Below, piece after piece: positions 48,753-58,630 of a stretch of DNA of 64,000 nucleotides; positions within the stretch are counted from its first letter, which is position 1, and every line of letters starts with the position of its first letter. The stretch is from Mycobacteriaceae bacterium. Lineage in GTDB: Bacteria > Actinomycetota > Actinomycetes > Mycobacteriales > Mycobacteriaceae. The notes under the pieces were generated by a model, which did no database searches, was not told the origin of the DNA, and was given only the letters and a program-made list of their open reading frames with translations. A program made the position numbers and the translations under genes. The stretch is from positions 1 to 64,000 of the forward strand of contig JAPOKC010000010.1 of assembly GCA_029977845.1 (NCBI GenBank), in the 5' to 3' direction.

Positions 48753-50252
48753 GTGAGCGAGAACAAGCCGGCCGTGGTGATCATCGGCGCCGGGCCCACC
48801 GGTGTCACCGCGGCCACCCTGCTCGCCCAATACGGGATCGCCACCACGGTTCTGGACCGTTGGCCCGGTGTCTACCCCCAACCGCGGGCCGTGCATCTCG
48901 ACGACGAAGTCCACCGGATCCTGGCACGCCTCGGCATCGGCGAGGAGTTCGCGGCGATCTCCCGGCCCGCGCTCGGTCTTCGTCTGATCGACCCGAAGAT
49001 GCGGGTGCTCGCCGAGTTCCACCGCGACCCCAACCAGCGCCGCAACGGGTATCCGTCGGCCAACATGTTCGACCAACCCGTCCTGGAGGGATTGTTACGG
49101 GACAACCTGGCTCGTTACCCGCGAGTCAACCTGTGCGGGAACGTCGAAGTCACCGATGTCGCGAGTTCGGGCGGACGGACCCGGATCACCTTCACCGATC
49201 GCAATGACCGCACAGAGCAGTTCCTGGACGCCGACTATCTGCTCGGCTGCGACGGGGCCAACAGTCTGGTCCGCGATCGGATCGGCGCGACAATGAAGGA
49301 CCTGCGCTTCGAACAACGCTGGCTGGTGATCGACGTGGCCAGCGAGTGCGAACTCGAACAGTGGGACGGTGTGCACCAGTTGTGCGACTCGGCCCGCGCC
49401 GGAACGTTCATGCGGATCGGTCCGAACCGGTATCGGTGGGAGTTCCGGTTGCTCGACGGCGAGAAGGCCGAGGACTTCCGCGACCTCGCTGCACTGAGTC
49501 CACTCATCGCCCCGTGGACCTCGCGCGTCGATGAGAGCCAACTGGAGATCTTCCGTGTCACCGAGTACACCTTCCGAGCCAAGATCGCCGACCACTGGCG
49601 CAGCGGCAACACGTTCCTGCTCGGCGATGCCGCCCATCTGACTCCGCCGTTCGTCGGCCAGGGCCTGTGCGCGGGACTGCGGGATGCGATGAACCTGTCC
49701 TGGAAACTGGTCGGGGTGATCAACGGCACCCTGGATCCCGCCATGCTGGACACCTACGAGCAGGAGCGTAAGCCGCACGCGCACAGCATGATCGGCCTCG
49801 CACTGATGGTGGGCCGGGCGATGACATCGGGCGGCCGGATCGGCGATATGTTGCGCGGCCTCATCGTGCCTCGGATGCATCTGCTGCCGGGATTGCGCAA
49901 ACGAGTGCTGGACTCCCAGACTCCCCCGCTGTCGCGGGGCCCGCTGGTGCAGGACGCGGGCAAGCTCACCGGGACGCTGTGCCCGAACCCGCCGACGCCC
50001 GACGGGCGACTGCTCGATGACGTTCTCGGCGGCGGATTCGCGATCGTCACCTGCCAACAGCCTTCGGCCGCGGAACTACGTGCAGCGCAGGACCGGGGAG
50101 CGTCGGTCTACGTCACCGATCCCGACGGCGAACTCGGCCAGTGGCTTCTCGGGGGCAGGGTCACCGCGGCGATCGTCCGGCCGGACCGCACGGTGATGCG
50201 CGCCGGTCGGGATCTGTCCGCGCTGTGCGAGTCGATTCCGTCATTGCGGTGA
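48753..50252 (+). CDS. FAD-dependent 3-(3-hydroxyphenyl)propionate hydroxylase-like monooxygenase (MhpA-like)
   Basis: VVIIGAGPTGVTAATLLAQYGIATTVLDR; FLLGDAAHLTPPFVGQGLCAGLRDAMNLSWKL. Confidence 0.92.
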   Translation: MSENKPAVVIIGAGPTGVTAATLLAQYGIATTVLDRWPGVYPQPRAVHLDDEVHRILARLGIGEEFAAISRPALGLRLIDPKMRVLAEFHRDPNQRRNGYPSANMFDQPVLEGLLRDNLARYPRVNLCGNVEVTDVASSGGRTRITFTDRNDRTEQFLDADYLLGCDGANSLVRDRIGATMKDLRFEQRWLVIDVASECELEQWDGVHQLCDSARAGTFMRIGPNRYRWEFRLLDGEKAEDFRDLAALSPLIAPWTSRVDESQLEIFRVTEYTFRAKIADHWRSGNTFLLGDAAHLTPPFVGQGLCAGLRDAMNLSWKLVGVINGTLDPAMLDTYEQERKPHAHSMIGLALMVGRAMTSGGRIGDMLRGLIVPRMHLLPGLRKRVLDSQTPPLSRGPLVQDAGKLTGTLCPNPPTPDGRLLDDVLGGGFAIVTCQQPSAAELRAAQDRGASVYVTDPDGELGQWLLGGRVTAAIVRPDRTVMRAGRDLSALCESIPSLR

Positions 50253-51272
50253 GATGAGCCGGGTGATCCCCCGCATCACCATCTTCTTCGCCGCGTTGCG
50301 CGCGGCCGTGACGGGTGAGGATGCCGGCAGCGCCGGAACCGACCCGAAATGGGGAAACAGTCTTAGCGCGTTGGAGCGGTTGATCGCCTCGCGCTGCGAC
50401 TCGTCCATACCGCGGTAGCCGTCCAATCCGGCGGCGAACAACAGGCCTGCCGCGGCCGGAGCGAACGGGAAGTCTGATCCGAAGGTGATGTGCCCCGGCT
50501 TGGCGAAGGCCAGTAGCGTCGGCAGTGCGGCCGCGCTGGAGGACAGTGCGGTGTCGAAGTAGAAACTCGAGAACTCGTCGAGGATATCGGCGAGACTGCG
50601 GCGGGTGTCGGCCATGATCGCCACCGCCATCCGATGCGCGGCGTAGGGAACGAACCCGCCGGCATGGGCGAGGATGAATCTGATGTTCGGAAAGCGCTGC
50701 CGGATCCCGTTGCGCACCAACAGGTATGCGGCTCGGGTGGTGTCCAGCAGGAAGTCCGCGGCAAACGGTGGCACACCGGCAACAGATGGTCCCGGCAGAT
50801 CGGCCGGATGGACGAACACCACTGCCGCACGATCGTCGAGTACGGCGAACAGATCGTCCTGACCGTCCTGGCCGAGATAGGTCCCGCCGTTGTTGGCCAG
50901 CAGCACGACTCCGTCGGCCCGCAGTTCGTCAAGTGCGCGGACGGTCTCGGTGACCGACTCGGCGATGTGCGGCATCGGAACGGTGGCGAAGAACCCGAAG
51001 CGATCCGGGTGCGCGATGGCCAGGACTGCGCCGTAGTCGTTGAGATCACGCGCCAGGGCGTGGGCGTCTGCGTGGTGGGGCAGGAATGTCGTTCCCGGGG
51101 TGGAGACCGACAGAATCGCCGTGGCGACATTGAGTTCGGCCATCGCCTCCAGCGCGATCTCCGGACTCCACTCGGGCAGCGCCCGGCCGCCGGACTCGGC
51201 GATCCCCGCTTTGGTCAACTGCGCACGGTAATCCGGCGGGATGAGGTGCGCATGGGTGTCGATCCGGGTCAT
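50241..51272 (-). CDS. Amidohydrolase (ACMSD-like, Amidohydro_2)
   Basis: MTRIDTHAHLIPPDY (HxH); FILAHAGGFVPYAAHRM; FGSDFPFAP. Confidence 0.92.
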   Translation of the reverse strand: MTRIDTHAHLIPPDYRAQLTKAGIAESGGRALPEWSPEIALEAMAELNVATAILSVSTPGTTFLPHHADAHALARDLNDYGAVLAIAHPDRFGFFATVPMPHIAESVTETVRALDELRADGVVLLANNGGTYLGQDGQDDLFAVLDDRAAVVFVHPADLPGPSVAGVPPFAADFLLDTTRAAYLLVRNGIRQRFPNIRFILAHAGGFVPYAAHRMAVAIMADTRRSLADILDEFSSFYFDTALSSSAAALPTLLAFAKPGHITFGSDFPFAPAAAGLLFAAGLDGYRGMDESQREAINRSNALRLFPHFGSVPALPASSPVTAARNAAKKMVMRGITRLISPQ

Positions 51273-51337
51273 GGTTCTGATCTTGTCAGTGATCGCCGAC
51301 AGTAACGCCGTTTGACCTCCCCGATTAAGCTCCCTGT

Positions 51338-52531
51338 ATGACGACCACCGCCGCGCCTGTCAAGAAGGACATCTACTCCCCGCTCGAGTTGTTCGATATC
51401 GATCGTCTGCTCGATGAGGACGAGCGCGATATCGCCGCCACTGTGCGCAGGTTCGTCGACACCCGGCTGAAGCCGAACGTGGAGGGTTGGTTCGAGTCGG
51501 CTTCACTGCCCAGGGAACTGGCCAAGGAGTTCGGCGCCTTGGGTGTGATGGGTATGCATCTGGAGGGCTACGGCTGCGCGGGCACCAACGCCGTCTCCTA
51601 CGGGTTGGCCTGTATGGAGTTGGAGGCCGGCGACAGCGGATTCCGCAGCTTCGTCTCGGTGCAGGGCTCGCTGTCGATGTACTCGATCTACCGCTTCGGT
51701 TCTGAGGAGCAGAAGCAGGAGTGGCTGCCCCGGCTGGCCTCCGGCGATGCGATCGGCTGCTTCGGACTGACCGAGGCCGACTTCGGCTCGAACCCGGCCG
51801 GGATGCGCACCCGTGCACGCCGCGACGGCAGCGACTGGGTTCTCAACGGCACCAAGATGTGGATCACCAACGGCAACCTCGCCGACCTGGCCACCGTCTG
51901 GGCGCAGACCGACGACGGCATCCGCGGTTTCCTGGTGCCGACCGACACCCCCGGCTTCACCGCCAACAAAATTCACAAGAAGCTCTCGCTGCGCGCCTCG
52001 GTCACCTCGGAACTGGTGCTGGACAACGTCCGGCTGCCGGCTGAAGCTCAACTGCCCGAGGCACGCGGCCTCGGCGGCCCGCTGTCCTGCCTCAACGAGG
52101 CACGGTTCGGCATCGTCTTCGGTGTGATGGGCGCAGCCCGCGATGCGCTGGAGACCACCATCGCCTACACCCAGAACCGCGATGTGTTCGACCGCCCGCT
52201 GTCGAGCTACCAGCTCACCCAGGAGAAGCTGGCCAACATGACCCTGGAGCTGGGCAAGGGTGTGCTGCTGGCGATCCACCTCGGCCGGATCAAGGACGCC
52301 GAAGGTGTGGCACCCGAGCAGGTCAGCCTCGGTAAGCTCAACAACGCGCGAGAAGCACTGGCGATCGCCCGCGAGTGCCGCACCCTGCTGGGCGGCTCCG
52401 GCATCACCCTGGAGTACTCACCGCTGCGCCACGCCAACAACCTGGAATCGGTGCTGACCTACGAGGGCACCTCCGAGATGCACATGCTCTCCATCGGCAA
52501 GGCGCTGACCGGCCACGCGGCCTTCCGCTGA
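51338..52531 (+). CDS. Acyl-CoA dehydrogenase (glutaryl-CoA dehydrogenase-like; FadE7-type)
   Basis: 397 aa; CFGLTEADFGSNPAGMRTRA; LNGTKMWITNGNLADLATVWAQTDD; YEGTSEMHMLSIGKALTG. Confidence 0.92.
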   Translation: MTTTAAPVKKDIYSPLELFDIDRLLDEDERDIAATVRRFVDTRLKPNVEGWFESASLPRELAKEFGALGVMGMHLEGYGCAGTNAVSYGLACMELEAGDSGFRSFVSVQGSLSMYSIYRFGSEEQKQEWLPRLASGDAIGCFGLTEADFGSNPAGMRTRARRDGSDWVLNGTKMWITNGNLADLATVWAQTDDGIRGFLVPTDTPGFTANKIHKKLSLRASVTSELVLDNVRLPAEAQLPEARGLGGPLSCLNEARFGIVFGVMGAARDALETTIAYTQNRDVFDRPLSSYQLTQEKLANMTLELGKGVLLAIHLGRIKDAEGVAPEQVSLGKLNNAREALAIARECRTLLGGSGITLEYSPLRHANNLESVLTYEGTSEMHMLSIGKALTGHAAFR

Positions 52532-52532
52532 C

Positions 52533-53999
52533 ATGCCGCCTCAGATAGCACCGCTGCATCAGCTCATCGCAGGACAATGGCGCCCCGGTACCGGTGAGGC
52601 CTTCCAGAGCATCAACCCCACCAGGCCCGACGAGGTTGTCGCCGAGGGACTTTCGGCAACATCGCCTGACGTCGATGAGGCCATCGGCGCCGCACGCCGC
52701 GCCCTACGCGGATGGTCGGGCACCACAATGCACCAGCGCGGGGCGGTGCTGGCCGCCGCCGCTGCCGTCATCGAACGCAATGCCGCCGCCTGGGGACTGG
52801 AACTGGCCACCGAAGAGGGCAAGACCAAGGCCGAGGGAATCGGTGAGGTGCAGCGCGCCGCACAGATCCTGCGGTACTACGCCGGCGAGGGCGACCGACA
52901 GGCCGGCGAGGTCTACGCCTCCCCGCGCGCCGGCGAACAGATCCTGGTGACCCGTAAACCGATCGGTGTCGTCGCGGTGATCACCCCGTTCAACTTCCCG
53001 ATCGCCATACCGGCGTGGAAGATCGCCCCGGCCTTGATCTACGGCAACACCGTGGTGTGGAAACCCGCAAGTTACGTTCCGTTGCTGGCATTGCGACTCG
53101 CGCAGGCCCTGACCGAGGCCGGACTGCCGGCCGGCGTGCTCAACCTGGTGATCGGCAACTCCGCGGTGGGCGACGCGATGGTCAACCACGACGGCATCGA
53201 TGCGATCACGTTCACCGGTTCCACCGGGGTGGGACGACGCATCGCCGCCGCGGCCGCAGCCCGCGGTGTTCCCATGCAGGCCGAGATGGGCGGCAAGAAC
53301 GCCGCAGTGGTCCTCGACGACGCCGACTTCGATCTCGCCGTCGATCAGGTGATGCTCGGCGCGTTCCGGTCCACCGGACAGAAGTGCACCGCCACATCGC
53401 GGTTGATCCTCACCGAGGGAATCGCAGACCGGTTCCTGGCCGCACTCACGGCGCGGGCCGACACCCTGACGGTCGGAGATCCGACATCCGACGGCACCGA
53501 GATGGGCCCGGTGGTCAGCGACTCGGCGCAGGGCAGCATCGTCGCCGGTATCGACGGCGCCAAGACACACGGGGCCGCTGTGCTGGCCGGCGGCGGCCGC
53601 TACAGCGACGGACCGCTGTCAGAGGGCTTCTTCGTCGCACCGACCATCGTCGAACTCTCCGGCCCGGCGAAGGTCTGGACCGAAGAACTCTTCGGCCCGG
53701 TGCTTGCCGTGCGCCGCGCTGCCGACGCCGAACAGGCCTTCACACTGGCCAACGACAGCGAGTTCGGCCTGTCCGCTGCGGTGTTCACCCAGGACCTCAC
53801 CCGAGCGCTTCAGGCCATGGAACACGTTGACGTCGGTGTGCTGCACATCAATTCCGAATCCGCGGGCGCCGACCCGCACGTCCCGTTCGGCGGCGCCAAG
53901 AAGAGCGGACTCGGACCCAAGGAACAGGGCAGCGCCGCACGCGAGTTCTTCACCCACACCACCACGGTTTATCTGCGCGGCGGCACAGCGCGGGATTGA
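52533..53999 (+). CDS. Aldehyde dehydrogenase family protein
   Basis: ITPFNFPIAIPAWKIAPALIYGNTVVWKPA; FTGSTGVGRRIA; GQKCTATSRLIL; EELFGPVLAV. Confidence 0.95.
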   Translation: MPPQIAPLHQLIAGQWRPGTGEAFQSINPTRPDEVVAEGLSATSPDVDEAIGAARRALRGWSGTTMHQRGAVLAAAAAVIERNAAAWGLELATEEGKTKAEGIGEVQRAAQILRYYAGEGDRQAGEVYASPRAGEQILVTRKPIGVVAVITPFNFPIAIPAWKIAPALIYGNTVVWKPASYVPLLALRLAQALTEAGLPAGVLNLVIGNSAVGDAMVNHDGIDAITFTGSTGVGRRIAAAAAARGVPMQAEMGGKNAAVVLDDADFDLAVDQVMLGAFRSTGQKCTATSRLILTEGIADRFLAALTARADTLTVGDPTSDGTEMGPVVSDSAQGSIVAGIDGAKTHGAAVLAGGGRYSDGPLSEGFFVAPTIVELSGPAKVWTEELFGPVLAVRRAADAEQAFTLANDSEFGLSAAVFTQDLTRALQAMEHVDVGVLHINSESAGADPHVPFGGAKKSGLGPKEQGSAAREFFTHTTTVYLRGGTARD

Positions 54000-54011
54000 T
54001 GTGGGATCGGT

Positions 54012-54347
54012 TCAGATGACGGCGCCGATTGAACCGTCGTCGCGAATCACCGGCTTCCCGGCCGCCCGCCACGCCATCATCCCGCCGGTGAGGTTGTAGA
54101 CCTGCACTCCGCTGCCGGCGATCCGGCTGGCGGCCTTGCGGGAACGCGCCCCTGAACGGCACACGGCGACAACGGTTTTATCGAAATCAAAACCCCCGGC
54201 GATGACTTCCGCCAGCCGCAGATGCACGGCGCCCGGCGCGTGGCCGGCGGCCCATTCGTCATCCTCGCGGACATCGAGCAGGACGGCACCGGAACCATCG
54301 AGGAGTTGGGCCGCGGCCCCGGGATCGATGTCGTGGATGCTGTTCAT
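54012..54347 (-). CDS. Single-domain rhodanese-like protein
   Basis: 111 aa; VLLDVREDDEWAAGHAPGAVHL; active-site loop CRSGARS. Confidence 0.95.
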   Translation of the reverse strand: MNSIHDIDPGAAAQLLDGSGAVLLDVREDDEWAAGHAPGAVHLRLAEVIAGGFDFDKTVVAVCRSGARSRKAASRIAGSGVQVYNLTGGMMAWRAAGKPVIRDDGSIGAVI

Positions 54348-54358
54348 ACCCTCAGTTT

Positions 54359-54376
54359 AATACCCTATGGGGTATT
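54359..54376. promoter_or_regulatory. Palindrome AATACCCTATGGGGTATT, candidate CsoR/CstR-family operator
   Basis: 8 of 9 base pairs symmetric; 11 bp upstream of the rhodanese start codon. Confidence 0.7.
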
Positions 54377-54417
54377 CCGTCGAACCGTGGAGCTGTCGGC
54401 TGCATCACACGATTCCG

Positions 54418-55872
54418 CTAATGCACGCCCTCCATCAGCGCGCTGATGCGCGGAGCCAGCGTCCAGACCGCAAGCCCGACGACGATGGCCGCGCCGCCGA
54501 GGATGCCGAAGTAGGTGAACTCGTGATCGGCGTCGTAGTAGCGGGCCAACACTCCCGACATCGCGGTGCCCAGCCCGACCGAGAAGAAGTAGAGCGCCAT
54601 CATCTGGGACCGGAATGCGTTGGGCGCCAACTGCGTGGTGACCGACAGCCCGATAGGTGAGAGCAGCAGTTCGGACACCGCGAACGCCGCCATGATGGCC
54701 ACCACCACAAGGACCGGCACCGTTCGCCCCGAACCTCCGGCCGTCGGCAGGAACAACAGGAAAGCACACCCCATCCCGATCACCCCATAGGCGAACTTGC
54801 GTGGGGTGGTCGGCGCACGACGGCCGAGTGTGGTCCACATCACCGCGAACAACGGCGACAGCAGAATGATCCACACCGGTTCGATGGACCCGATCCAACT
54901 CGACGGTGCCGTCCAGCCGAAGATGCTCCAGTTGATCCGCTCGTCGGAGTAGACCGCCAGCACGGTGAAGATCTGCTGGAACAGCGACCAGAACACCGCG
55001 TTGGCGACGAACAACGGAATGAAGGCGCGAACCCGGGTCCGTTCCAGTCCACTGACCCGCGAACTGGTGAGCATCGTGACGAAGTAGACAAGCGACGCGA
55101 TGATGATCAGCACGGTGGTCACCTGGGACAAGTTGGACAGCTTCACCACGCCGGTGGCGAACCCGACCGCGATCGCACCCAGCACACCGGCGGCGACGGC
55201 AAACGCCCGCCAGAAGGCCTGGCGCGACAATGGATGCGGCACGGTGCGCCCGTGGTCGCCGAGGTTGCCGCGGAACAGCACGTACTGAGTCAGGCCCAAC
55301 GCCATACCGATCGCGGCCGCCCCGAACCCGTAGTGGAATCCGAGCTGGGTCTGCAGCAGTCCGGTGATCAGCGGGCCGACGAACGCGCCGATGTTGATGC
55401 CGAGATAGAACAGCGTAAACCCGCCGTCGCGACGGGGATCTCCCTCGTCGTAGAGGGTGCCCAGCAATGACGAGGCGTTGGCCTTGAGCGCACCGGACCC
55501 CAGGGCGATGAGAACCGTGCCCACCGCCACACCGATCAGACCCGGCAGGACGGCCAGCGAGACGTGCCCGCACATCACCACCACCCCGCCGTAGAAGACG
55601 GTCCGTTCCATACCGAGCACCCGGTCGGCCACCCAGCCGCCCAGCACGGTGGACAGGTACACCAAACCGCCGTACGCGCCGACGATCCCGGTCGCGGTCG
55701 ACCTGGGCAGGCCGAGCCCGCCTTCGCTCAGGGTGTAGTAGAGGTAGTAGCCCAGGATGGTGAGCATCCCGTAGAACGAGAACCGCTCCCACAATTCGAC
55801 GCCGAACAGGTTCACCAGGCCGACGGGGTGGCCGAACCGGGTGCGAGGGGCAGCTTGAGTCACCTGGGTCAC
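54418..55872 (-). CDS. Peptide MFS transporter (POT/PTR family)
   Basis: 484 aa; LFGVELWERFSFYGMLTILGYYLYYT (ExxERF), NASSLLGTLYDEGDPRRDGGFTLFYLGINIGAFVGPLI. Confidence 0.95.
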   Translation of the reverse strand: MTQVTQAAPRTRFGHPVGLVNLFGVELWERFSFYGMLTILGYYLYYTLSEGGLGLPRSTATGIVGAYGGLVYLSTVLGGWVADRVLGMERTVFYGGVVVMCGHVSLAVLPGLIGVAVGTVLIALGSGALKANASSLLGTLYDEGDPRRDGGFTLFYLGINIGAFVGPLITGLLQTQLGFHYGFGAAAIGMALGLTQYVLFRGNLGDHGRTVPHPLSRQAFWRAFAVAAGVLGAIAVGFATGVVKLSNLSQVTTVLIIIASLVYFVTMLTSSRVSGLERTRVRAFIPLFVANAVFWSLFQQIFTVLAVYSDERINWSIFGWTAPSSWIGSIEPVWIILLSPLFAVMWTTLGRRAPTTPRKFAYGVIGMGCAFLLFLPTAGGSGRTVPVLVVVAIMAAFAVSELLLSPIGLSVTTQLAPNAFRSQMMALYFFSVGLGTAMSGVLARYYDADHEFTYFGILGGAAIVVGLAVWTLAPRISALMEGVH

Positions 55873-55904
55873 CCTAGACTTCGCGGGGTGAGAGTGGCTT
55901 CCGT

Positions 55905-56339
55905 ATGAAAGTAGCGGCGATCCATCTGGCCCCGGGAAGCCGGCTGCCGATGCGGGCCACCGACGCGGTAGAGGCGGAGGCGGGAAAGGGTCTGGTCGGC
56001 GATCGCTACCACGGGAGCCGCCACCGTCAGGTCACCATCCAGTCGCGCGAGGCCCTCGAGGTGACCGCCGAGAAACTCGGATACCCGTTCGACTCCGGGG
56101 CGACCCGGCGCAACATCACCGTGGACAGCGGAGACATCCCGACCACTCCCGGAGCGCGCATCCGCATCGGCCAGGTGGAACTCGAGGTGGTGCGGGTCGC
56201 CGCACCCTGCCGGCTGATGGAGGACAGCGTCGGGCCCGGTGCAGCGGCGGCCCTGCGCGGACGTGCCGGGTCGGCCTGTCGGGTCCTGACCTCGGGCACG
56301 ATCCGGGTCGGCGACACCGTCGAGGGACTCGACAGATGA
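55905..56339 (+). CDS. MOSC domain-containing protein
   Basis: 144 aa; GDRYHGSRHRQVTIQSREALEV...RRNITVDSGD...VRVAAPCRLMED. Confidence 0.9.
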   Translation: MKVAAIHLAPGSRLPMRATDAVEAEAGKGLVGDRYHGSRHRQVTIQSREALEVTAEKLGYPFDSGATRRNITVDSGDIPTTPGARIRIGQVELEVVRVAAPCRLMEDSVGPGAAAALRGRAGSACRVLTSGTIRVGDTVEGLDR

Positions 56340-56391
56340 ACACCGTCGAGGGACTCGACAGATGAACACCGTCGAGTTGCTCAATACATGA
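56314..56391 (+). repeat. 26-bp tandem repeat: two perfect copies plus one degenerate
   Basis: ACACCGTCGAGGGACTCGACAGATGA at 56314-56339 and 56340-56365; ACACCGTCGAGTTGCTCAATACATGA at 56366-56391. Confidence 0.95.
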
Positions 56392-56984
56392 ATTCCGCAC
56401 TGCTGGGATTCGCGGTCTCGCTGAGTCTGATCGTCGCCATCGGCGCACAGAATGCTTTCGTGCTGCGGCAGGGTATCCGCAACGAGTACGTGCTGCCCGT
56501 CGTGATCCTCTGTGCTGCATCGGATCTCGCGCTGATTATCGCCGGGGTCGCCGGAGTCGGCGCGCTGGTCACCAGTCATCCGCAGCTGATGACGATCGCA
56601 CGATACGGCGGTGCGGCATTCCTGATCGGTTACGGGCTGCTGGCTGCGCGGCGGGCGATGCGGCCCGCTGTGATGACGCCGAGTGCTGATGGACCGGCGC
56701 GGCTGTCCGCGGTGCTATCCACTTGCCTGGCGCTGACCTTCCTGAACCCGCACGTCTACCTCGACACCGTCGTGCTGCTCGGGACGCTCGCCAACCAGCA
56801 GGGCGGGGGCCGCTGGATGTTCGCCGCCGGTGCCGCCGTCGCCAGCGCAACCTGGTTCTTCGGTCTGGGATTCGGAGCGCGGCGACTGGCCGGTCTGTTC
56901 GCCACACCCCGAACCTGGCGGGTGCTCGACGGTCTGATCGCGGTGACCATGATCGCCCTGGGTTTCTCACTGGCCGCCACATAG
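56388..56984 (+). CDS. LysE/ArgO family amino-acid exporter
   Basis: 198 aa; [20 protein letters not shown]...[20 protein letters not shown]. Confidence 0.94.
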   Translation: MNSALLGFAVSLSLIVAIGAQNAFVLRQGIRNEYVLPVVILCAASDLALIIAGVAGVGALVTSHPQLMTIARYGGAAFLIGYGLLAARRAMRPAVMTPSADGPARLSAVLSTCLALTFLNPHVYLDTVVLLGTLANQQGGGRWMFAAGAAVASATWFFGLGFGARRLAGLFATPRTWRVLDGLIAVTMIALGFSLAAT

Positions 56985-56994
56985 GATTTCCGCC

Positions 56995-57960
56995 GTGTAC
57001 AACCGGCGCGAGTTCCTCGGACTCGCCGGCGCGGGAGCCCTTGCCGCATGCGCCCGCAACGGCACGGGTGGCGGTTCGGGCGGCAAGGCCGTCATCAAGC
57101 ACGTCTTCGGCGAGACGACCGTGCCGGCACCCCCGACCCGGGTAGTCAGCGCCGGACTTACCGAACAGGACGACCTGCTCGCGGTGGGGGTCGTCCCGAT
57201 CGCCGTCACCAACTGGTTCGGTGATCAGCCCTGGGGTGTGTGGCCGTGGGCACAACCGAAGTTGGGCGCCGCGAAACCCGCTCTGCTCAACCTGGACAAC
57301 GGAATTCAGGTCGACAAGATCGCCGGGCTCAAGCCGGATCTGATCGTGGCGATCAACGCCGGCCTGGACGCCGACACCTACCAGAAGCTGTCTGCGATAG
57401 CGCCGACCATCGCCCAGTCCGGCGGTGACGCGTTCTTCGAACCCTGGAAGGACCAAGCGCGGTCGGTGGCCCGGGCGGTGTTCAAGTCCGACGAGATGGC
57501 CAGGCTGATCGACACCGTCGAGGCCGGATTCATCTCGGCCGGTCAGGCAAACCCCGCGTTCGCGAATAAGACGGCCGTCCTGCTCTCGGGTGCGTTCGCC
57601 GGCGACGCCATCACAGCCACGGTGGACGGCTGGCGCACCGAATTCCTCACCGCCATGGGGTTGGGGATCCCGGACAGCCTCAAGGGCCTGGCCGGTAGCG
57701 ACGGTCATGCGGTCATCCCGCGCGCCGAACTCGCCACTGCCCTGCAGAGCGCCGACGTGCTGATCTGGGCCACCGAGAGCGATGCGGCGCAGGCCGCCCT
57801 GCTGGCCGACCCGACGATCGCGACCCTGCGAAACACCAGTCTCGACCGCAATGTGTTCACCGGTAGGGACCTCGCCGCCGCCATCGACTTCGCCTCGCCG
57901 CTGTCCTATCCGCTGGTGGCCGCCCAGCTGCCACCGATGCTGGCCCGCGCCCTAGGCTGA
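56995..57960 (+). CDS. Iron-siderophore ABC transporter substrate-binding lipoprotein (FecB-like; Rv0265c-type)
   Basis: GTG start; Tat/lipobox MYNRREFLGLAGAGALAACARNG; TRVVSAGLTEQDDLLAVGVVPIAVTNWFGDQPWG. Confidence 0.9.
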   Translation: MYNRREFLGLAGAGALAACARNGTGGGSGGKAVIKHVFGETTVPAPPTRVVSAGLTEQDDLLAVGVVPIAVTNWFGDQPWGVWPWAQPKLGAAKPALLNLDNGIQVDKIAGLKPDLIVAINAGLDADTYQKLSAIAPTIAQSGGDAFFEPWKDQARSVARAVFKSDEMARLIDTVEAGFISAGQANPAFANKTAVLLSGAFAGDAITATVDGWRTEFLTAMGLGIPDSLKGLAGSDGHAVIPRAELATALQSADVLIWATESDAAQAALLADPTIATLRNTSLDRNVFTGRDLAAAIDFASPLSYPLVAAQLPPMLARALG

Positions 57961-57964
57961 CGAC

Positions 57965-58630
57965 GTGACCCCGCCCGGTTTCGCGCAGGTCGGTAGCCGC
58001 TTCTACCCGGTACTGGTCGCCGTCTTCACCGCCCTGGTGATCATCTCCAATGTCGCCGCCACAAAGGGCGTAGCCTTCGGGCCGGTCATCACCGACGGCG
58101 GATTCATCGTCTTCCCACTCACCTACATCATCGGCGACGTGCTCGCCGAGGTGTACGGATTTCCGGCCGCCCGGCGCGCGATCATGCTCGGCTTTCTGAT
58201 GAATGGCCTTGCCGCACTGGCGTTCTGGGTGACCGTCTACCTTCCGGCGGCCGACTTCTACCCCAACCAGGAACACTTCGCCAACGTCGTCGGGGCCTAC
58301 ACCCAATTGATCGTGGCCGGCCTGGCGGGGTTCATCGTCGGACAGACGATCAACGCGTGGACGGTGGTGAAGATCAAGGAGCGCACCAAGGAGAAGCACC
58401 TGTGGGCCCGACTGGTCGGTTCCACCTTCGCCGGCCAACTCGGCGACACCCTGGTCTTCTGCGCGATCGCCGCACACGCGATCGGTATCTCGACGCTGTC
58501 CGACTTCGCCACGTACACCGCACTCGGCTGGCTGTACAAGACCGCTGTGGAGGTGGTCTTCCTGCCGGTCACCTACCGGCTGATCGCCTACATCAAGCGA
58601 CACGAGCCGACGTACACCCCGCTGGTCTGA
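57965..58630 (+). CDS. Queuosine precursor transporter (YhhQ/VUT family)
   Basis: 221 aa; [53 protein letters not shown]. Confidence 0.9.
   Translation: MTPPGFAQVGSRFYPVLVAVFTALVIISNVAATKGVAFGPVITDGGFIVFPLTYIIGDVLAEVYGFPAARRAIMLGFLMNGLAALAFWVTVYLPAADFYPNQEHFANVVGAYTQLIVAGLAGFIVGQTINAWTVVKIKERTKEKHLWARLVGSTFAGQLGDTLVFCAIAAHAIGISTLSDFATYTALGWLYKTAVEVVFLPVTYRLIAYIKRHEPTYTPLV

Noticed and set aside
54365-55792. 475-aa minus-strand ORF
   Set aside because: Alternate frame of the POT transporter gene, which has clear family motifs.
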